64,000 bases of DNA from Algoriphagus sp. (GTDB lineage Bacteria; Bacteroidota; Bacteroidia; Cytophagales; Cyclobacteriaceae), in NCBI GenBank assembly GCA_023653075.1, contig JAMNXQ010000002.1:1-64000 (forward strand). The letters are read 5' to 3'. This document shows, piece after piece, positions 19,197 to 28,508 of this stretch. The first letter of the stretch is position 1, and each line of letters begins with the position of its first letter. A program made the translations under genes and the position numbers. Below the pieces are notes generated by a model that ran no database searches, was not told the origin of the DNA, and saw nothing but the letters and a program-made list of their open reading frames with translations.

Positions 19197-21464
19197 ATGC
19201 GAGTATACCTAATTTTTGGGCTCTTGATTTTTTCTGAAGCAAGGGTTTTTGCTCAGGAAATTCTCTTGCAAGGAAAGGTCACCACCTCAGATGGAATTGT
19301 TCTAAAGAATGCCTCCGTTTTTGTAAAAGACTTGGAAAAGGGTACTGTCACGGATAGTCTAGGGAATTTTACTTTACTTCTTTCAAAAGGTGATCGGATT
19401 CAAATCACCGTGTCATTGCTGGGATTCAATTCGGTGGAGCGCTGGGTGACGGATCCGTTTGAGTACATCCATTTCCAACTTGAAACGCGTACAACAGGCT
19501 TAGAAGAAGTGGTTGTATCTGGAACCTTGCAAGAATTGTCCCGATCAGCTAGCCCTGTACCCGTAGAGGTATTGACTAGCTCCTTTTTCCGGTCCAATCC
19601 GGCCCCTTCCTTGTTTGAATCTTTTCAACAGGTCAATGGCGTACGTGCCCAAGTAAATTGTGCGATATGCAATACCGGAGACATTCAAATCAATGGTCTT
19701 CCTGGTCCCTACACCATGATTTTGATTGATGGGATGCCCATTATCAGTGGTCTAGCCACTGTCTATGGCCTTTCGGGAATCCCTCAATCTTTGATCGATC
19801 GGATCGAAATAGTCAAGGGTCCAGCCTCCACGCTGTATGGTTCGGAGGCAGTAGGAGGCCTGATCCATATCCTTACCAAAAAACCTGAAAAAGCTCCTCT
19901 TTTTTCTATCGATTTCATGGGAACCTCCTGGCAAGAATTATCGATGGATGCATCGGTAAAAACTTCGTTTGGAAAGTACGTCCAATCCTTGACTGGGGTA
20001 AATATCTTTCAGTACAAGCAACCCTTAGACAAAAATAAAGATGGTTTGACGGATTTGGCCTTGCAGGATCGGGTTTCTATTTTTCAAAAGATAGCTATGC
20101 AGCGTAATAAGGGCAAACTTCTTTCGTTAGCGGGTCGTTTGGTGCTGGAAGATCGCTGGGGGGGAGAAATGAACTGGACTCCCCGTGAACGTGGAGGTGA
20201 TCAAATTTATGGAGAAAGTATCCAAACTTGGCGCTGGGAACTATTTGGAACTTATGATTTACCCTTGATCCAAGATTTGAAATTGCAAGTTTCTGCCAAT
20301 GGCCACCAACAAGATTCTTATTACGGAACTACATTTTATGGAGCTCATCAAAAAATAGGCTTTGGACAACTGACTTGGAATAAGCGTACTGGTATTCACC
20401 AACTTTTGCTTGGTGCAGCTTACAGGCTCACAAGTTACGATGACAGTACACCGGCTACCGCAGATCCAATTAACCAAAACAATGCGCCTTCTATCACCCA
20501 TTTGCCTGGAATTTTTCTTCAAGACGAACTAAAGATCAGTTCCAAGGCTCAACTTTTACTCGGTTTGAGACATGATTTTAGTAGGGTACATGGTTCAATT
20601 TGGTCCCCAAGGATCAATTTCAAGTTTAACTCAGAGGATAAGTCCCTAATTTGGAGAACATCCCTAGGAAATGGTTTCCGGGTGGCAAATGTTTTTACCG
20701 AGGATCATGCCGCTCTTACCGGAGCTAGGACTGTGATCTTTACCGAAAAATTACGCCCCGAAGCAAGTTGGAACTTAACAACTAACCTGTTGAAGAAAAT
20801 TTACTCCTCTTCAGGAAACTACTTTGGAGTGGATGCCTCCCTATTTTATACCCATTTTTCAAATCAAATTATTCCAGACTACGAATCCAACCCCAACGAG
20901 ATCCGCTATGCAAACTTGGATGGAACTTCTCGAAATAGGGGATTGAGCCTTAATTTGGATGGACTTTGGGCCAATGGATTCAAACTCTTGACCGGGGTGA
21001 CCTGGATGGATGTATCGATGAAGGAAGGTGTTCGGCGGGTTCAGCAATTGTTTGCCGAACGCTTTTCTGGGGTGTGGACGATTGGTTACCACATTCATTC
21101 TTTAGAGTTGACCTTGGATTATACAGGAAATGTGTATGGCCCTATGCGATTGCCCTTATTGGGTCCGCTAGATGATCGACAGGAAAACTCACCCTGGTGG
21201 AGTTTGCAAAACATTCAAGTCACCAAGCGTTTTGGGAATAAATGGGAGGTGTACGGTGGAATAAAAAACCTGTTGAATTATCGACCTCCAAGCAACAGTA
21301 TTGCCAGAGCATTTGATCCTTTTGACCGGGGAGTAACGTTTGATGATGCTGGTACCGTGGTTTCCACAAGCACTAATCCCAATGCACTTTCTTTTGATCC
21401 TACGTACCTCTTTGCTCCAAATCAAGGAATTAGAGGATTCTTGGGGCTACGATTCACGCTTTAA
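19197..21464 (+). CDS. TonB-dependent outer-membrane receptor with CxxC in the plug
   Basis: The frame is open from an ATG at 19107, but the ATG at 19197 is preferred because it gives a normal signal peptide (MRVYLIFGLLIFSEARVFA). From there 755 residues follow: a carboxypeptidase-regulatory-like domain (about 23-98), a plug (about 105-225, LIDGMPIISG, RIEIVKGPASTLYGSEAVGGLI), and a barrel ending in GLRFTL. The plug contains CAIC (residues 155 and 158), two cysteines close together in an otherwise Cys-poor outer-membrane protein. It is divergent from the DtxR/MntR-type regulator, which suggests transport of an iron or manganese complex or a siderophore. The substrate is unknown. A bidirectional terminator ends the unit. 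Confidence 0.9.
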   Translation: MRVYLIFGLLIFSEARVFAQEILLQGKVTTSDGIVLKNASVFVKDLEKGTVTDSLGNFTLLLSKGDRIQITVSLLGFNSVERWVTDPFEYIHFQLETRTTGLEEVVVSGTLQELSRSASPVPVEVLTSSFFRSNPAPSLFESFQQVNGVRAQVNCAICNTGDIQINGLPGPYTMILIDGMPIISGLATVYGLSGIPQSLIDRIEIVKGPASTLYGSEAVGGLIHILTKKPEKAPLFSIDFMGTSWQELSMDASVKTSFGKYVQSLTGVNIFQYKQPLDKNKDGLTDLALQDRVSIFQKIAMQRNKGKLLSLAGRLVLEDRWGGEMNWTPRERGGDQIYGESIQTWRWELFGTYDLPLIQDLKLQVSANGHQQDSYYGTTFYGAHQKIGFGQLTWNKRTGIHQLLLGAAYRLTSYDDSTPATADPINQNNAPSITHLPGIFLQDELKISSKAQLLLGLRHDFSRVHGSIWSPRINFKFNSEDKSLIWRTSLGNGFRVANVFTEDHAALTGARTVIFTEKLRPEASWNLTTNLLKKIYSSSGNYFGVDASLFYTHFSNQIIPDYESNPNEIRYANLDGTSRNRGLSLNLDGLWANGFKLLTGVTWMDVSMKEGVRRVQQLFAERFSGVWTIGYHIHSLELTLDYTGNVYGPMRLPLLGPLDDRQENSPWWSLQNIQVTKRFGNKWEVYGGIKNLLNYRPPSNSIARAFDPFDRGVTFDDAGTVVSTSTNPNALSFDPTYLFAPNQGIRGFLGLRFTL

Positions 21465-21467
21465 CAA

Positions 21468-21501
21468 AAAACACCCCTAAAATTATGATCTAGGGGTGTT
21501 T
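21468..21501. terminator. bidirectional terminator between TonB receptor and membrane-fusion gene
   Basis: AAACACCCCTA pairs with TAGGGGTGTTT around an 11-12 base loop, with A/T flanks on both sides. It separates two convergent genes that end at 21464 and 21523. Confidence 0.85.
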
Positions 21502-21522
21502 CCTCAGTATCAAGTTGACACC

Positions 21523-22845
21523 TTACTCTTCTTCTTTTTTGGCGTCTTCAGGTTTTACGGCAACCATCTTTTTTACTCGGTCTCCTTCCTTTAGTTCCTT
21601 GCTGACCACAAAATAAGGTCCTGCGATTACTTCCTCTCCCTCTTTCAATCCTTCCAAAATCTCGATGTTTTCGTAATCAGAGATCCCTGTTTTTACCTCT
21701 CGAATTTTGGCTACGCCATTTTCGCTAACAAACACAATTTCTTTAGGCTTAGCCGTGCTGGTAGCCAAGCTATCTTTCTTTTCTTCTCGGGTAGTTACCG
21801 CAGATAGAGGAATAGCTAGTGCATTGTTTTTAGAGTTGGTCAAAATTTCTACCGAAGCAGTCATTCCGGGGCGGAACGGATACTTGTTACCTGCCTTTAC
21901 CAAATCCTGATAGGATTCGTTGAGGATGCGGATTTTTACTTTGAATTCAGTCACAGCATCTGGTGAAGCTTTTGTATTGGCAGTATTCGCGATGCTGGTT
22001 ACAATGCCTTTGAACTTCTTCCCGGAAGCGGAATAAGCATCTACATCGATAAGGGTGGTGTCTCCCAAGGATAGGCGTACAATGTCATTTTCGTTGACAT
22101 CCACACGAACTTCCATTTTGGAAAGATCTGCAATGGTCATCATCTCGGTACCGGCCATCTGCTGCGTGCCGACCACGCGCTCGCCTTGCTCTACTTTTAA
22201 GCTGGATACAATACCAGATACAGGGGAGTTGACATTGGTCAAACGAAGGTTTTCTGAAGCTTCATTGACAGAGGCTTGGGAGCTCTTTACAATAAATTCA
22301 GAAGCAATTACATTTTGCTTAGCCGCTTCAAGGTCTTTCTGAGCAGATACATAGTTGGCTTGAGCTTGCTCAAAATCAGCATCAGAAATCGCTTTTTGCT
22401 GGTGTAGTGTACGCTGACGTTTGTATTCCAACTCAGAACGCGTATACTGTGCTTCGGCCCGTTGCAAACTCGCACGTGCTTGAGCTAGGTTTGCCATCTG
22501 CTGGTTCAGGTTGGCTTTGGTACGATCCAAAGCAGAGATGAAGTTATCAGGTCGAATTTTCACCAAGAGCTTGCCCATTTCTACTGAGTCGCCTTCTTGA
22601 ACGTTCAATTCAATGATTTCACCAGCTACATCGGGAGATAGTTTTACTTCCACTTCAGGTTGAATTTCTCCAGAGCTACTTACTTTTTCGACAATTGCCA
22701 CTTTTTTAGCAGTAGCAAATTCCACTTCCGTTTCTTGAGCACCTCCAATCCATCCGGCTTGTTTACCGATGATGGCAATAATGATAAGTACACCCACTCC
22801 GCCGAGAAGGTAGTAAAGCAATTTGTTAGACTTTTTAGTAGCCAT
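21523..22845 (-). CDS. efflux periplasmic adaptor (MacA/HlyD-type membrane-fusion protein)
   Basis: The protein has 440 residues. An N-terminal membrane anchor (about 9-27) precedes a biotinyl-lipoyl-like hairpin (VSSSGEIQPEVEVKLSPDVAGEI), a long alpha-helical coiled coil (about 95-205, heavy in QA and KQ heptads), the second lipoyl half (VNSPVSGIVSSLKVEQGERV), a beta-barrel domain and a membrane-proximal domain. It should bridge an inner-membrane pump to TolC. It follows the TolC gene by 3 bases on the same strand. No ABC or RND pump gene is next to it: the next gene downstream converges. The pump must be elsewhere or shared. Confidence 0.92.
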   Translation of the reverse strand: MATKKSNKLLYYLLGGVGVLIIIAIIGKQAGWIGGAQETEVEFATAKKVAIVEKVSSSGEIQPEVEVKLSPDVAGEIIELNVQEGDSVEMGKLLVKIRPDNFISALDRTKANLNQQMANLAQARASLQRAEAQYTRSELEYKRQRTLHQQKAISDADFEQAQANYVSAQKDLEAAKQNVIASEFIVKSSQASVNEASENLRLTNVNSPVSGIVSSLKVEQGERVVGTQQMAGTEMMTIADLSKMEVRVDVNENDIVRLSLGDTTLIDVDAYSASGKKFKGIVTSIANTANTKASPDAVTEFKVKIRILNESYQDLVKAGNKYPFRPGMTASVEILTNSKNNALAIPLSAVTTREEKKDSLATSTAKPKEIVFVSENGVAKIREVKTGISDYENIEILEGLKEGEEVIAGPYFVVSKELKEGDRVKKMVAVKPEDAKKEEE

Positions 22846-22848
22846 GGT

Positions 22849-24204
22849 TTAGTTTAGATTAATGGGGTTACCAAGATAAAAATCAAGGACTTTAATTCTG
22901 AAAATATAGGTGTACTTCGCATTCAAGAGGTCTGCCTGTGCGTTAAATAAATTGTTTTGTGCCACTTGGAAATCAACGGAATTGATGGCTCCTAAGTTAA
23001 ATCGTTGCTGTGCAATTCGGAAGGTTTCTTCCAAACTTTTCACCCTCACCAAAGAAGCTTGGTAGGAAAGCTCAGAGGAAAAAGCAGAATTGTAGGCCGT
23101 CTCAATATCTTGTCTCAATCTGTTTTTAGCCTCTGCAACCGATACTTCCGCTAACTGTCGTTGTACACGAGCACGCTGCAGATTGGACTTGTTACTGAAT
23201 CGGGTAAATAAAGGGATGCTGAAATTCAGGGTTCCTGACTGGGAAAAGTTATTCTCTACTTGGGTATTAAATGCGATGATTTCCTTCGATCCCGGAAGAA
23301 ATGCCTGATCTACGTAGTTGGAAAAAGCAGAAACTCCAGCATCCAAGGTAGGTAAGAATCCTCCTTTTGCAATCTTTACTCCATACTCTGCACTTTTCAC
23401 ATCTGCTTCCGCTGCCTTTATTTGTGGCATCAAAGAAACCGAAATTTCAAAAATCTCAGCTGGACTTCCAGAAGTTAAGGCTTCCTTAGATACTTCATAG
23501 TCAGGTTCAATTACATCAAAACTTTCGGTAAATGGAATTTGTAGCGCCTGCGCCAAAGCAAGTTTGGATAATCGAAGGCCATTTTTTGCATTGATGACAT
23601 TCAACTGGTTGGTAGCATTTTGGGATTGCAGATCCAATAAATCCGAATAGGGAAGTGAACCTGCATCTACAAGTTGCTGGGTGCGGCCCAGTTGTTCCGA
23701 GGTGGTGTTCAACTGATTTTCCGAAATTTTTACCTGCTCCCGATTAAATACCACATCAATAAATAGGTTGATTACATTTAAAGTGATGTCGTTGCGCGTA
23801 GCTTCCAAAGTATATTGACCCGATTTCAAGTCAGACCTTGCCTGGTTAATGCTGTTGTTGATTCGCATGCCTTGGAAAATCGGTGCCCCTGTGTTTCCAA
23901 AAAGGTTGATGTTCCCAATTCTTCTGGTTTCAAACAAGTTGGTTACTGGGTTGATGGATCGACCCCAACGGAAGCCTGAACTTGCTCCGGCAGTCAAGCT
24001 GGGTAATCTTCTTCCTTGGCTTTCCAAGAGGTTGGCTTCGGTAATCATTTGGTTGAGTTCAGTTCGCTTGAGCGTGAGGTTGTTTTCTATGGCAATCGCC
24101 ACACAGGTGTTCAAATCCAAAGGTCCATTTGGAACCTCCGTTTGCGCACTCACCTGTTGGAGAATGGTTAGCCCAAGGAAAAACAAGGCAAAAAGTTTCT
24201 TCAT
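22849..24204 (-). CDS. TolC-family outer-membrane efflux protein
   Basis: The protein has 451 residues. A signal peptide (about 1-20, LTILQQVSAQ) precedes two outer-membrane efflux repeats with long helices (about 30-235 and 250-445). GxFLPTLDAG and FSIPLFTRFSNKSNLQRARVQ segments are typical of the family. It forms a trimeric exit duct working with the adaptor encoded 3 bases downstream. The sdaAB gene ends 26 bases upstream on the same strand, so read-through from the sdaAB promoter is plausible although the functions are unrelated. Confidence 0.92.
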   Translation of the reverse strand: MKKLFALFFLGLTILQQVSAQTEVPNGPLDLNTCVAIAIENNLTLKRTELNQMITEANLLESQGRRLPSLTAGASSGFRWGRSINPVTNLFETRRIGNINLFGNTGAPIFQGMRINNSINQARSDLKSGQYTLEATRNDITLNVINLFIDVVFNREQVKISENQLNTTSEQLGRTQQLVDAGSLPYSDLLDLQSQNATNQLNVINAKNGLRLSKLALAQALQIPFTESFDVIEPDYEVSKEALTSGSPAEIFEISVSLMPQIKAAEADVKSAEYGVKIAKGGFLPTLDAGVSAFSNYVDQAFLPGSKEIIAFNTQVENNFSQSGTLNFSIPLFTRFSNKSNLQRARVQRQLAEVSVAEAKNRLRQDIETAYNSAFSSELSYQASLVRVKSLEETFRIAQQRFNLGAINSVDFQVAQNNLFNAQADLLNAKYTYIFRIKVLDFYLGNPINLN

Positions 24205-24230
24205 CTGTAGTTGTCGTTGGTTTTGTGTAA

Positions 24231-24908
24231 TTAAAGATCAATATCTGGAATGTAAATCAGTTCCTTGATCCAGGGCAAGGAAAGAAGGTATTTACGCGTA
24301 ATTTCTTGAATTCCGGAATCCATTTCAATCACATGGCAGGCCTGATCATGCTTTCCTTTTCTAGACACAGACATCGTCGCAATGTTTACTTTTTCTTGCG
24401 CGATGACACTCGAAATAAAGGCAATTGCGCCAGAAGCATCGTCTGCTTTAATGATTAAGGTATGGTTCTGCGCCGAAAAGTTGGCTACAAATCCATCCAC
24501 CTCGGAAATATTGATTACTCCTCCACCTAGGCTTTCTCCTACGATTTCCACCTGACGCTCTCCCTTTTTTAATTGGAGTTTGATCGTATTGGGATGATGG
24601 ACTGAAGAATTTCCAATAGATTTGAGGCTATAGATCAACCCCTTTTCTTTGGCTAACGCTAAGGCATCTTTAATTCGGATATCATCCGTTTTGAAGTCCA
24701 TGAGCCCTCCAATTAGGGCTCGATCGCTTCCATGTCCTTCGTACGTTTTGGCAAAGGAATTGTAGAAGGTCACCTTTGCTTCCTCAGGAATGCCTCCCAA
24801 AACCCGAATTGCAGCTCTTGCAATTCGAACAACTCCAGCTGTATGCGAAGAGGATGGCCCAATCATAATGGGACCAATCATATCAAAAACACTGCTTTTG
24901 TTTGCCAT
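24231..24908 (-). CDS. sdaAB: L-serine ammonia-lyase (Fe-S), beta subunit
   Basis: The protein has 225 residues, the right size for the separate beta chain. It starts with SVFDMIGPIMIGPSSSHTAG, the signature of the beta domain, and carries GHGSDRALIGGLMDF and a C-terminal ACT domain (about 150-222, TLIIKADDASGAIAFISSVIAQ). The enzyme deaminates L-serine to pyruvate and ammonia using a 4Fe-4S cluster held by the alpha subunit. The alpha gene is not in this window. A -7 element TAGATTTG (minus strand, 24952-24959) inside an inverted repeat precedes it. Confidence 0.92.
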   Translation of the reverse strand: MANKSSVFDMIGPIMIGPSSSHTAGVVRIARAAIRVLGGIPEEAKVTFYNSFAKTYEGHGSDRALIGGLMDFKTDDIRIKDALALAKEKGLIYSLKSIGNSSVHHPNTIKLQLKKGERQVEIVGESLGGGVINISEVDGFVANFSAQNHTLIIKADDASGAIAFISSVIAQEKVNIATMSVSRKGKHDQACHVIEMDSGIQEITRKYLLSLPWIKELIYIPDIDL

Positions 24909-24946
24909 AGGTCGAAAAGCTCCAAAAATGATGCTAAGTCTAAAAT

Positions 24947-24967
24947 AGAACCAAATCTAAAGGTTCT
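24947..24967 (-). promoter_or_regulatory. inverted repeat overlapping the sdaAB -7 element
   Basis: AGAACC-N9-GGTTCT is a perfect 6-9-6 repeat. The minus-strand -7 element TAGATTTG (24952-24959) lies in its centre. That is the layout of a repressor operator. The start codon is 39 bases downstream. No candidate regulator gene is adjacent. Confidence 0.45.
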
Positions 24968-24994
24968 GTTTTAATAAATCCCTATTTATCCCTC

Positions 24995-25021
24995 AATTAA
25001 GGGGGTTGATCTCCCTTAATT
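24995..25021. repeat. perfect 9-9-9 inverted repeat between sdaAB and the xylose operon
   Basis: AATTAAGGG and CCCTTAATT are separated by 9 bases. No T-run follows on either strand, so a terminator is unlikely. It could be an operator or an RNA hairpin in a leader. It lies about 90-115 bases upstream of the sdaAB start and about 300 bases upstream of the xylose operon. Confidence 0.4.
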
Positions 25022-25323
25022 TCACTTGATTTTAGTCTCAAATTCTAAATATGAACGAATTTGAACAGTTCGCTGCACGAAAGCGATACACTAAGTCGTG
25101 TTAACATCAGCATTAAGTAGCATCTTAGTTTTTACTCCATGAGTGTAGATTTCTGAGTAACTGATTTTTTTGACTTTGATTTATTCGGATAAAGATTTTC
25201 CTAGAATTGGGGTGATCGGTGTGTACACCTTTGATTCAATCGCTTATATTTAGCCCATAGATTATTTCTTTTGGACTAAAAAGTCCTCTATTTTACCCAA
25301 AACAACCTATTCTCCCTTTTTCT
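25022..25323 (+). promoter_or_regulatory. leader region of the xylose operon
   Basis: About 300 bases without a protein gene of normal size precede the symporter. Visible items are GAACaGTTC inside CGAA...TTCG (25057-25072), the 5-2-5 repeat GGTGT-GT-ACACC (25218-25229), and TATATTTA (25246-25253) as a poor -7 candidate. A 17-codon reading frame starts with ATG at 25051 and ends at 25104. The xylose promoter and operator should be here, but I cannot pin them down. Confidence 0.4.
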
Positions 25324-26967
25324 ATGCTCTTACAACCCCTTGATTTACTCGTTTTTCTTGGCTATGCATTTCTAATTATAGGAATGGGATTCTTTGTGTC
25401 CCGTGAAAAGAAAGGCCATGTAAAAGATTCGAATGACTATTTCCTTGCCAGCAAGGCCCTTCCTTGGTGGGCAGTAGGAGCGTCTCTGATTGCCTCCAAC
25501 ATCTCTGCCGAGCAGTTTATTGGGATGTCTGGTTCTGGATTTGCACTCGGGTTAGCGATTGCTACCTACGAATGGATGGCTGCAGCCACGCTTTTGGTGG
25601 TTGCAATCTTCTTTTTGCCCGTTTATCTGAAAAAAGGCATCTATACCATGCCAGGTTTTCTTTTTGACCGTTACGATGCCCGTGTCCGTACGACCATGGC
25701 GGTGTTCTGGCTCCTCTTGTATGTTTTTGTCAACCTGACTTCTGTTTTGTATTTGGGTGCCTTGAGTTTGAATACCATTCTCGGTATCCCGATGACCTAC
25801 AGCATCATTGGTTTGGCGCTTTTTGCCATGCTTTATTCCATTTATGGCGGCTTAAAGGCTGTGGCTTGGACCGATGTAATTCAAGTGGTGTTTTTGATTG
25901 GGGGTGGTCTAGCCACCACCTACATAGCTTTGGGAATGGTCGGCAATGGAAATGCTTGGGAAGGGTTATCCATCTTAAGAAATGAAGTCCCAGGACATTT
26001 TTCGATGATTCTCTCCAAAGGTGAAATGATGATTTCTGACGGAAAAGGAGGTACTCGAGATGCGTATTTGGATTTACCTGGCTTATCTGTGTTGATTGGG
26101 GGAATGTGGATTACCAACCTCAGCTACTGGGGATTCAACCAGTACATCACCCAGCGTGCACTTGCAGCTAAAAATTTGGATGAGGCTCAAAAGGGGATGA
26201 TTTTTGCCGGATTCTTGAAACTTTTGATGCCATTAATTGTGGTGATTCCGGGAATTGCAGCCCTAGTCATTGTAAATAATGGAACGGACCTAGGTTTTAT
26301 TGAAACGATGAAGGATCCAGTAACGGGATTGATCAAATCCGATCGGGCCTATCCTTCCTTACTTCAGATTTTGCCTACTGGCTTGAAAGGACTTGCCTTT
26401 GCAGCGTTGACCGCCGCAATTGTTTCTTCCTTGGCTTCCATGGCCAACAGCACCTCCACCATTTTTACGATGGATATTTATTCCAAGTATTTTGGAAAAG
26501 ATAGTTCGGAAGCAAGCAAAGTACGTGTAGGCCGCATCACTGCTGTAGTTGCCTTTGTTGTTGCCGCCATCGTAGCTCCAGCACTTGGCCAATTGGATCA
26601 GGCTTTCCAATTTATCCAGGAATACACTGGCTTCATCAGCCCCGGGGTATTTGCGATCTTCTTTTTTGGTGTATTTTGGAAAAAAACCACCTCCAATGCT
26701 GCTTTAGTTGGCGCTTCCCTCAGTATTCCGCTTTCTGTGGTCTTGAAGGTAGTGTTCCCTGCTTTGCCATTTATAGACCGTATGGGCTGGGTATTTGTGG
26801 TCTTGGCTGTATTGATGATTGGAATCTCACTTCTTGAAGGTAAAGGTAAAGATCATCCAAAGAGTATCGATATTACCAAAAACTTGTTCCAAACTAGTCC
26901 AGGATTCAAGATTGGTGCGATCCTTATTGTAGGTATTATTGCAGCACTTTACACGATCTTCTGGTAA
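25324..26967 (+). CDS. Na+/sugar symporter (SSS/SGLT-type), probable xylose transporter
   Basis: The protein has 547 residues with about 14 membrane helices. Family signatures are SNDYFLASKALPWWAVGASLIASNISAEQFIG near the start, YGGLKAVAWTDVIQ and the NQYITQRALAAKN segment, as in SGLT-type sugar symporters. It ends 1 base before xylulokinase in a three-gene operon with xylB and xylA, so D-xylose is the likely substrate (inference from context). It should sit in the inner membrane and use the sodium gradient. Confidence 0.93.
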   Translation: MLLQPLDLLVFLGYAFLIIGMGFFVSREKKGHVKDSNDYFLASKALPWWAVGASLIASNISAEQFIGMSGSGFALGLAIATYEWMAAATLLVVAIFFLPVYLKKGIYTMPGFLFDRYDARVRTTMAVFWLLLYVFVNLTSVLYLGALSLNTILGIPMTYSIIGLALFAMLYSIYGGLKAVAWTDVIQVVFLIGGGLATTYIALGMVGNGNAWEGLSILRNEVPGHFSMILSKGEMMISDGKGGTRDAYLDLPGLSVLIGGMWITNLSYWGFNQYITQRALAAKNLDEAQKGMIFAGFLKLLMPLIVVIPGIAALVIVNNGTDLGFIETMKDPVTGLIKSDRAYPSLLQILPTGLKGLAFAALTAAIVSSLASMANSTSTIFTMDIYSKYFGKDSSEASKVRVGRITAVVAFVVAAIVAPALGQLDQAFQFIQEYTGFISPGVFAIFFFGVFWKKTTSNAALVGASLSIPLSVVLKVVFPALPFIDRMGWVFVVLAVLMIGISLLEGKGKDHPKSIDITKNLFQTSPGFKIGAILIVGIIAALYTIFW

Positions 26968-26968
26968 T

Positions 26969-28474
26969 ATGCGTAAACTACTCTTAGGGATTGATTTGGG
27001 GAGTTCCTCAGTCAAATCTTGTATTTTAGATGCTTCCACGGGCAAAGCTTTGGCATCCAAAGCATTTCCTGAGGTTGAAATGCCCATTCATTCCCCACAG
27101 TCCGGATGGGCTGAGCAAGATCCAGAGATCTGGTGGAAGCATGTTAAGGAAGGTATCGCCTTTGTTTGCAGCCGAGCCCAAGTGCAGGTAGGAGAGTTGC
27201 TTTCAATCGGCATCGCCTACCAAATGCATGGGCTGGTTTGTGTGGATAAATCTCATCAAGTCCTCCGTTCGTCCATCATTTGGTGCGATAGCCGCGCCGT
27301 AGGACAAGGTGAAAAGGCTTTTCAAAATTTGGGAGCTGATTACTGCCTCCCGCACTTGCTCAATTCTCCTGGGAATTTCACCGCATCCAAATTGCGTTGG
27401 GTAATCGAAAATCAACCGGAAGTAGCCGCGCAAATTTATAAAATTATGCTTCCAGGTGATTTTATTGCCATGAAGTTGAGTGGGGAGATCCTCACCTCCG
27501 AAACAGGCCTTTCCGAAGGAATCTTCTGGGACTTTAAGCAAAATGGACTCAGTGAGCGGTTGCTCACAGAAATGCATATTCCAACCGAATGGATTCCAAG
27601 CGCTGTTCCATCTTTTTCCATTCAAGGGAAGGTCTCTGGAACTGCAGCTGCAGAAACAGGCTTGGAAGCAGGCATCCCCATTGCTTACCGTGCTGGTGAC
27701 CAGCCCAACAATGCTTTTTCCCTACAAGTACTTCATCCAGGTGAACTGGCGACCACCGCAGGGACCTCCGGTACCGTCTATGGGGTAGCCAATACGCCTG
27801 TTTACGATTCCAAATCCCGAGTAAATACCTTCGTCCATGTCAACCATTCCCAAAGTGCTCCTTCCTACGGAGTGCTACTCTGTGTCAACGGTACAGGTAT
27901 CTTAAATTCTTGGTTGAAGCGATTGTTGGGAGGAAGTACCCTGAGTTACGAGGAAATGAATACCCTCGCTTCCGGAGCACCCCTTGGTGCAGATCACTTG
28001 ACGTTCTTGCCTTTTGGCAATGGAGTAGAACGCATCCTCCAAAATGTCCCTATGGGAGCGCATTTGCTCGGTTTGGACTTGCTGAAGCACGATCAAAAGC
28101 ATATCCTTCGTGCAGCACAAGAAGGAATAGTGTCGGCCTTGACCTATGGATTCCGAATCATCAAGGACATGGGTATGGACTTGAACACGGTAAAAGCAGG
28201 ACAGGCCAACATGTTTCTGAGCCCAATTTTCCGGGAAACCTTTGTGCAAATGAACCAGGTAAACTTGGAACTTTACGCTACTGACGGAGCACAAGGTGCT
28301 GCTCGAGGAGCAGGAATTGGTGCTGGGATTTTTTCCTCAGAAGAGGAAGCATTCCATGGCTTGTCCCTCCTACAAACGCTTGCTCCAGATCCTGCAAAAG
28401 CAGATCAATACGAAGAAGTATACCAGACTTGGTTGGCTCGCCTGGATCAATTACAAAAACTAGTAAATAACTAA
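26969..28474 (+). CDS. xylB: xylulokinase
   Basis: The protein has 502 residues from the ATG at 26969. An upstream in-frame start inside the symporter gene would add a tail unlike the family, and this ATG leads straight into the FGGY-kinase opening [18 protein letters not shown]. It also shows [25 protein letters not shown] and GTSGTVYG, as expected for a sugar-kinase FGGY fold with ATP-binding C-terminal half. It phosphorylates D-xylulose to xylulose 5-phosphate for the pentose phosphate pathway. It is the middle gene of symporter-xylB-xylA, 1 base after the symporter stop and 34 bases before xylA. Confidence 0.96.
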   Translation: MRKLLLGIDLGSSSVKSCILDASTGKALASKAFPEVEMPIHSPQSGWAEQDPEIWWKHVKEGIAFVCSRAQVQVGELLSIGIAYQMHGLVCVDKSHQVLRSSIIWCDSRAVGQGEKAFQNLGADYCLPHLLNSPGNFTASKLRWVIENQPEVAAQIYKIMLPGDFIAMKLSGEILTSETGLSEGIFWDFKQNGLSERLLTEMHIPTEWIPSAVPSFSIQGKVSGTAAAETGLEAGIPIAYRAGDQPNNAFSLQVLHPGELATTAGTSGTVYGVANTPVYDSKSRVNTFVHVNHSQSAPSYGVLLCVNGTGILNSWLKRLLGGSTLSYEEMNTLASGAPLGADHLTFLPFGNGVERILQNVPMGAHLLGLDLLKHDQKHILRAAQEGIVSALTYGFRIIKDMGMDLNTVKAGQANMFLSPIFRETFVQMNQVNLELYATDGAQGAARGAGIGAGIFSSEEEAFHGLSLLQTLAPDPAKADQYEEVYQTWLARLDQLQKLVNN

Positions 28475-28508
28475 TTCTTTAACCACATGCAACAAAACCT
28501 ATACAACT

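Noticed and set aside
25218-25229. GGTGT-GT-ACACC repeat as a xylose operator
   Set aside because: It is only a 5-2-5 repeat and likely by chance in 300 bases; kept as a note in the leader entry.
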